NCBI GenBank assembly: GCA_947631625.1 | Contig: CANRMA010000012.1 | Location: forward strand, 1 to 64,000 | DNA from: an uncultured Lachnospiraceae bacterium | GTDB taxonomy: Bacteria; Bacillota; Clostridia; Lachnospirales; Lachnospiraceae | Direction of reading: 5' to 3' | DNA length: 64,000 nucleotides | Shown here: in pieces, positions 62,001-64,000 of the stretch | How positions within the stretch are numbered: position 1 is the first letter of the stretch | How the letters are laid out: each line of letters begins with the position of its first letter | The notes under the pieces: model-generated | Seen by the model: only the letters and a program-made list of their open reading frames with translations | Database searches by the model: none | What the model was told of the DNA's origin: nothing | Program-made: the position numbers and the translations under genes

Positions 62001-62941
62001 TCATTATAAGTCTTCTTTATCGTATTATCCGGGATTTCGGTTAAAACATCATCATTTACCTGCCTCAATGTGATATTATCATCAACGTTAAATTTGAACG
62101 TATAATATTTGGATGCGTATATATCTACACTGATACTATCGTATTCATTTACTGAGATTTCATAAACTCCGCTGTCGTCGGGGTTAATTGTTGTTCCGTA
62201 TGACTTTTCTACTTCCTCCAATTTATAATCATCCGAAATAGTCAGTTTAAAACGCAGTTTACCCTCTCCGTTTTCATCAAGCGTAACCGGAACAGTAATT
62301 CCGTTCTCATGATCTATCTCGCCTTCATATGCCGTAAGCTCGCCGTCGTTTGAAGCATATTCAAGTTTGCTTACGAACTTCTCCGTACTCAAGCCGCCCG
62401 GTGCGACGGAAAGAGAAAAACGGAACTGCACGTCAACAGTATTTGCCGCTTCGTCTAAGGTTGCTTCGTCGGAGGAAAGTTCTTCCGAAGCTTCCGCTTC
62501 CGACTCGGAATCTTCCACTAAGGATTCATCCTCTGTCTTGGGAGCTTCCTCCGGCTCAGAATCCGCCGTTTCCTCGTTCAAACCGGCTTCGTTATCATCT
62601 GCGTTCTCGGACGCTTCTTTTGTGAGGCCGGCTTCGCTATTGTAAGCGTCTTCCTCATCAGTATCCGGAGACGTATTGTCGGTATCTGAACCGACGATAT
62701 CGGAAATTTCCTCATTTTCCTGAGTATTTTCCGACCGGTCAATGTCTTCGGCAGCATTTTCATCCGGCAGAGAAACGCCGGTGACATTCTCATCTGCAGC
62801 GGCTTCGTTCTCCGCGGCTATGGTTTCATCAGGCATAGCTGCATAGACCGCAATACTGCTTTGCGGAACAGAAGTCAGAATAACCGCAGACGAGAGCAAT
62901 ACTGCCAATGCTCTTTTGGTTTTGGCCAACATCTTTTTCAT
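56054..62941 (-). CDS. Very large secreted repeat protein (2295 aa), putative surface adhesin
   Basis: AAAGGAGAGAATTTTT precedes the ATG at 62939-62941 (MKKMLAKTKRALAVLLSS). A signal peptide ends near residue 34 (VYA-AMP). Residues 35-170 are highly acidic (Glu/Asp/Ser-rich), as in surface stalks. Then come about ten diverged beta-rich units of 80-110 residues, recognisable by starts like 'FTFNV', 'LTFNY', 'VTFQL', and by 'P.dGYkl..v.'. Two adjacent units (about 1360-1560) are almost identical and joined by PDDPDTPDDP linkers. The C-terminal 700 residues hold further beta domains (Ig-like, SYSLKAGNGYKADISYTAKNLL). No LPxTG motif, membrane anchor, SLH or choline-binding repeats are seen, so attachment is unclear. 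Confidence 0.93.
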   Translation of the reverse strand: MKKMLAKTKRALAVLLSSAVILTSVPQSSIAVYAAMPDETIAAENEAAADENVTGVSLPDENAAEDIDRSENTQENEEISDIVGSDTDNTSPDTDEEDAYNSEAGLTKEASENADDNEAGLNEETADSEPEEAPKTEDESLVEDSESEAEASEELSSDEATLDEAANTVDVQFRFSLSVAPGGLSTEKFVSKLEYASNDGELTAYEGEIDHENGITVPVTLDENGEGKLRFKLTISDDYKLEEVEKSYGTTINPDDSGVYEISVNEYDSISVDIYASKYYTFKFNVDDNITLRQVNDDVLTEIPDNTIKKTYNDIEYNEFTFNVTPADGYRIGSVQANSAGISVKSRGSSNSRNYSIGITNKKGTVREVTTIFISAEPILEHTLTFNYPEDKIDLTVKSGSETIALNNKQAVVKDDQSISCTAEVKDITKALSIKYENDDISYTMTTEDVSVEEIDSDEDGTSDTVRYEFDFDSLEMESDTTVTLSLIDYVDVTFQLSKETYELFRVAGSDAASYDLNMNLQTERPYWNEYTFTAPEGTETLPSLTIQIPQGEKLLFLYWTDKYSNYIKSAVVGDKELPYTYDPELGEYYYSLTPTEDTTVLLSMQLKKFRFVYDKSEVEDILIYNEDNMETPLTLSEDNEINCGDDKYLTLKIKPKEGYRLTASYIEAYDHEDEYETGHTEFVEWSDEPDEEGYYQGYLETANVDDYTLTIKCYERCPLTFNFTNEDSKAISVTELYKCYNDDNEVYWDYSDNIVSSEYEDKTLTVDKNKDFYFTIDTYDSDVYKQSCTITADGTVEQPEVCGYTDENEPIYHIIPTENMVINVSRETLKTFTVTIVKDEHIKDYGASLSNGAAAVGSDTGQYSVRENLSFILSSIDKDSGYRPVVTYTVNGKADQLVGAEYDSAGDICYPVKIIGDTTINIKAEAVKQCKVTVANADKLNNIKIWEVGKYSEASDYQLQNGSITLDNSKKYCISFETNDDVILDSLVCTDATGAETVIEPIYDYDNDISYYPVGAGYELSGDLTIEARLVDGYTLCFDIDESTGTYVYSYSEKNEDGDNLNITGRTLKIPADESYSFYIEDSDSVDLELDNESFTLTDAITLRYDEEIRVYTVTPKSGADLSKRATVRIKEIENASHIISLDYPETVRSAYIGYCDYANTITYLRATDNTVKAIQKPLILDVTPINGYDAVVTINTKDGDAANAKTLTPFRNESGTYQYYLGVIDEDKSIVITTEKSGAKASYYMVGFVTQRASVFESEHGTPYTEEDIEYFYDSYDPDGYHETVDTEYLYYVKRGDSVSFYAEPYFGYKISAVYAGTTLLSPTYDESLGKDVYTYTPAKRTLFIIQTVPDEPDEPDTPDDPTEKYNVTFNYDETVKSLTFKDASYTLEDKKLTVAKDSSILFKVEPADGYKLVSVKAGDNTLTADADGYYSLTVSADIQITVTTEKTTTDPDDPDTPDDPTEKYNVTFNYDETVKSLTFKDASYTLEDKKLTVAKDSSILFKVEPADGYKLVSVTAGDNTLTADADGYYSFTVSADIQITVTTEKTTTDPDDPSNPDDPDDPTDPDDPDTPDVPIDPKATYVEKITLQKKTTKVYTGQQNVCAADVAYSPSNAEKGTGLTIVDNSASEDAAVTCTEENGKLYISAGKNTLPGKHTLQITAFAPSELQPASTTLTVTVLKGIEDLSVDVPATRIYKQNGKAASMKAVITYNKGTDAPKVRKIKEEVVKANDNVTFPNVTVKNGKITVNKNFTVSSDESGNQFKIHVTAADYEGNTTEAYSDVITITNEPLDINGIYIMQKNPEGRYAVTVKDASEVTSDKLKDAIVVAVMKKGSAEGSETAAFDPESAYSEEELKEYVIDPSLLTYKSSNKALSVGEDGTLKLTKYANKIKLTLQTDDGGKKKKTMQFKVKYAAPAELQLAIRDENGEQINGTASEASVKTASFAGTENTVITLNVQEKGTDDKWQDLMACAKHTVKVKGGKILKSDTAAGIYEISVTSGKATVTLTDKTKSGIAPKVYEITNTAYNGDKAPSAKAAYYNNSALAASSLAAGSLENRKVIITLKGSSAGNFKSARLEIDRSASAKLKEGSAQYNAYTALEASMLGAAASSDNVIPVENSKISVSFDNGNIPAGSYKLKLTLSKSAAGSGFKPDAKQVKITLKVAKPKAIKGSFKVKTSYSLKAGNGYKADISYTAKNLLKDSEGRDRYTVKLVNANVGGKANAFLDYFELDETNGQYTVKLKDDKKDKISELKTSGGKKNLTGYIVYTAEYGDDGYGRPYEASGVVKVKISVK
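58278..58861 (-). repeat. Two near-identical 297-base repeats in the surface protein gene
   Basis: The segments at about 58278-58564 and 58575-58861 match almost base for base at an offset of 297 (99 codons), differing at few positions. Each encodes one beta-rich unit with its PDDP linker. So high an identity points to recent duplication or gene conversion. Confidence 0.95.
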
Positions 62942-63153
62942 AAAAATTCTCTCCTTTCCTGCCATATACAACAAAATATATGATTTTACTATATACGGCC
63001 ATACGTTGTTGTAATAATGGCTGATCTACCAATATTTCGTGTGTTTTGTTCTTTATTAATTTTAGTCATTATTAGGGTAAATTATACATCTTTACTATGT
63101 TACCGTCAAGATAAAACCGTTATGAAACACATTGAATTTAGGAGGATGTATTA

Positions 63154-63402
63154 ATGAAAATATACACTTATGAAGGAAAAGCCTATATTGTAGGCAAACG
63201 TATTAAAAAGGCCCGCATCAATCTCAAACTCTCACAGGAAGCGCTTGCGGCCAAGATGCAGTTAAAAAGCATTGAAATGTCTCAGAAAGGGATAAGCCGT
63301 ATAGAAAAGCAGGAAAGACTTGTGACGGATTATGAACTGCTTGCGTTTTCCGAAGCGCTCAAAGTCGATATTTATGAACTGCTTGGCATGTCCAAAAATT
63401 AA
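63154..63402 (+). CDS. Small XRE-family helix-turn-helix regulator (82 aa)
   Basis: TTTAGGAGGATGTATTA gives a strong start. The HTH is complete: VGKRIKKARINLKLSQEALAAKMQLKSIEMSQKGISRIEKQERLVTDYELLAFSEALKVDIYELLGM. The loop QLKSIEMSQKGIS is a little longer than usual. It is divergent from the large surface protein gene across a gap of about 210 bases and is a candidate regulator of it (inference). Confidence 0.93.
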   Translation: MKIYTYEGKAYIVGKRIKKARINLKLSQEALAAKMQLKSIEMSQKGISRIEKQERLVTDYELLAFSEALKVDIYELLGMSKN

Positions 63403-63429
63403 GACAGGATATTAAATGAAAATCATAAT

Positions 63430-63447
63430 CCCCCGGCAGGCCGGGGG
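63430..63447. terminator. GC-rich hairpin after the XRE gene
   Basis: CCCCCGGC (63430-63437) pairs with GCCGGGGG (63440-63447), loop AG. The sequence after it is AAAACTTT on the plus strand and ATTATGATT on the minus strand, so it lacks a proper T-run; a loop of two is also tight. It may still end the XRE transcript. Confidence 0.45.
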
Positions 63448-63499
63448 AAAACTTTAAAAATCATATAATTAAGTTATTAAAAAGAACGGATAAGCATTT

Positions 63500-64000
63500 C
63501 TATCTGTCCCAGCATTTTTCCCTGTCCTCTTTAGTGATCTCACGTATCACTCTACAGGGATTACCCACCGCGACGCTGTTGGAAGGAATGTCTTTAACCA
63601 CAACGCTTCCGCCGCCTATCACTACGTTATCGCCTATGGTAACTCCGGGCATAACCTGTACTCCGGCCCCTATCCAGACATTGCTGCCGACTTTTATCGG
63701 ATAGGCATATTCCAAGCCTTGATTTCTTCTTTCAAAATCGATAGGATGTCCGGCAGTATGGAAACCGCACGACGGAGCGATAAACACATCATCTCCAAAC
63801 GTCACGCCGCCACCGTCAAGAATGATAAGGCCATGATTGGCATAAAAGTTCTCGCCGACCGATATCTTGTATCCATAATCACACCAGAAATCCGGCTCAA
63901 TATGAACCTGTTCACCGGTCTTTCCAAGAATTTTTTTAATCAATTCGCTTCTTTTCTCAAGTTCCTTTACAGGCAGCTTATTATATTCCTGACACAGTGC
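63500..64000 (-). CDS. Maltose/galactoside O-acetyltransferase-type hexapeptide acetyltransferase, 5' end beyond the window
   Basis: The frame is open to the window edge (ALCQEYNKLPVKELEKRSELIKKILG at the cut), so the start is missing. The left-handed beta-helix has the family motifs PDFWCDYGYKISVGENFYANHGLIILDGGGVTFGDDVFIAPSCGFHTAGHPID, with the catalytic His in TAGHP, and IGAGVQVMPGVTIGDNVVIGGGSVVVKDIPSNSVAVGNPCRVIREI. It transfers acetyl from acetyl-CoA to a sugar hydroxyl (Maa/LacA family). The sugar is unknown. Confidence 0.92.
   Translation of the reverse strand, partial: ALCQEYNKLPVKELEKRSELIKKILGKTGEQVHIEPDFWCDYGYKISVGENFYANHGLIILDGGGVTFGDDVFIAPSCGFHTAGHPIDFERRNQGLEYAYPIKVGSNVWIGAGVQVMPGVTIGDNVVIGGGSVVVKDIPSNSVAVGNPCRVIREITKEDREKCWDR

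Overview
The window looks like chromosomal DNA of a Gram-positive anaerobe of the Clostridia, most likely a member of the Lachnospiraceae. The reasons are the strong AGGAGG-type ribosome binding sites, the Firmicute gene order cysE-cysS-mrnC-rlmB-sigH, a single long-form PurL, QueH rather than QueG, an ECF-type pantothenate transporter, an OFA-family transporter and a very large secreted protein with PDDP linkers. I cannot fix the genus. Nearly all genes lie on the minus strand; the plus-strand exceptions are a class A penicillin-binding protein, a 754-residue orphan protein and a small XRE regulator.

Layout. 1-5.2 kb: an AgrA/AgrC-like LytTR two-component system next to a set of unknown genes, one with a FliD-like C-terminal signature. 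Near-identical double operator-like sites sit upstream of the regulator and at the end of the kinase gene. 5.4-8.2 kb: PBP1A. 8.2-15.0 kb: a possible operon of an orphan TRAP-type binding lipoprotein, a chemoreceptor, a transglutaminase-like protein, a double flavodoxin-like protein and a small coiled-coil protein. 15.3-19.3 kb: sigH, rlmB, mrnC, cysS, cysE. 19.4-23.2 kb: a PocR-domain hybrid kinase with a double-receiver partner. 23.4-27.8 kb: ispF, a cytidylate-kinase-like gene, coaBC, coaX and a pantothenate-type ECF S component. 27.9-32.8 kb: a complete branched-chain amino acid ABC transporter (livJHMGF). 33.0-36.7 kb: a heterodimeric ABC exporter. 37.0-37.2 kb: tRNA-Met and tRNA-Val. 37.4-48.8 kb: argS, queH, carB, carA, purL. 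49-55.5 kb: TetR, a small unknown protein, the 754-residue protein, a DUF4143-type ATPase and an OFA transporter with an early amber codon. 56-63 kb: a 2295-residue secreted repeat protein. 63-64 kb: an XRE regulator and the end of a sugar O-acetyltransferase.

Much of the window is housekeeping: tRNA charging and processing, sporulation/stationary sigma, CoA, isoprenoid, carbamoyl-phosphate and purine synthesis. The most unusual content lies between genes. Four intergenic palindromic elements (near 26.0, 39.3, 39.6 and 55.8 kb) share a hairpin core, while their outer arms vary but stay self-complementary. Two of them are flanked by 16-base direct repeats, so they look like a dispersed non-autonomous mobile element. 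Independently, many intergenic gaps hold short tandem repeats with 12-19 base units, each with its own sequence, usually starting at or just after a stop codon.

All calls come from reading the sequence and the deduced proteins; no database search was run.
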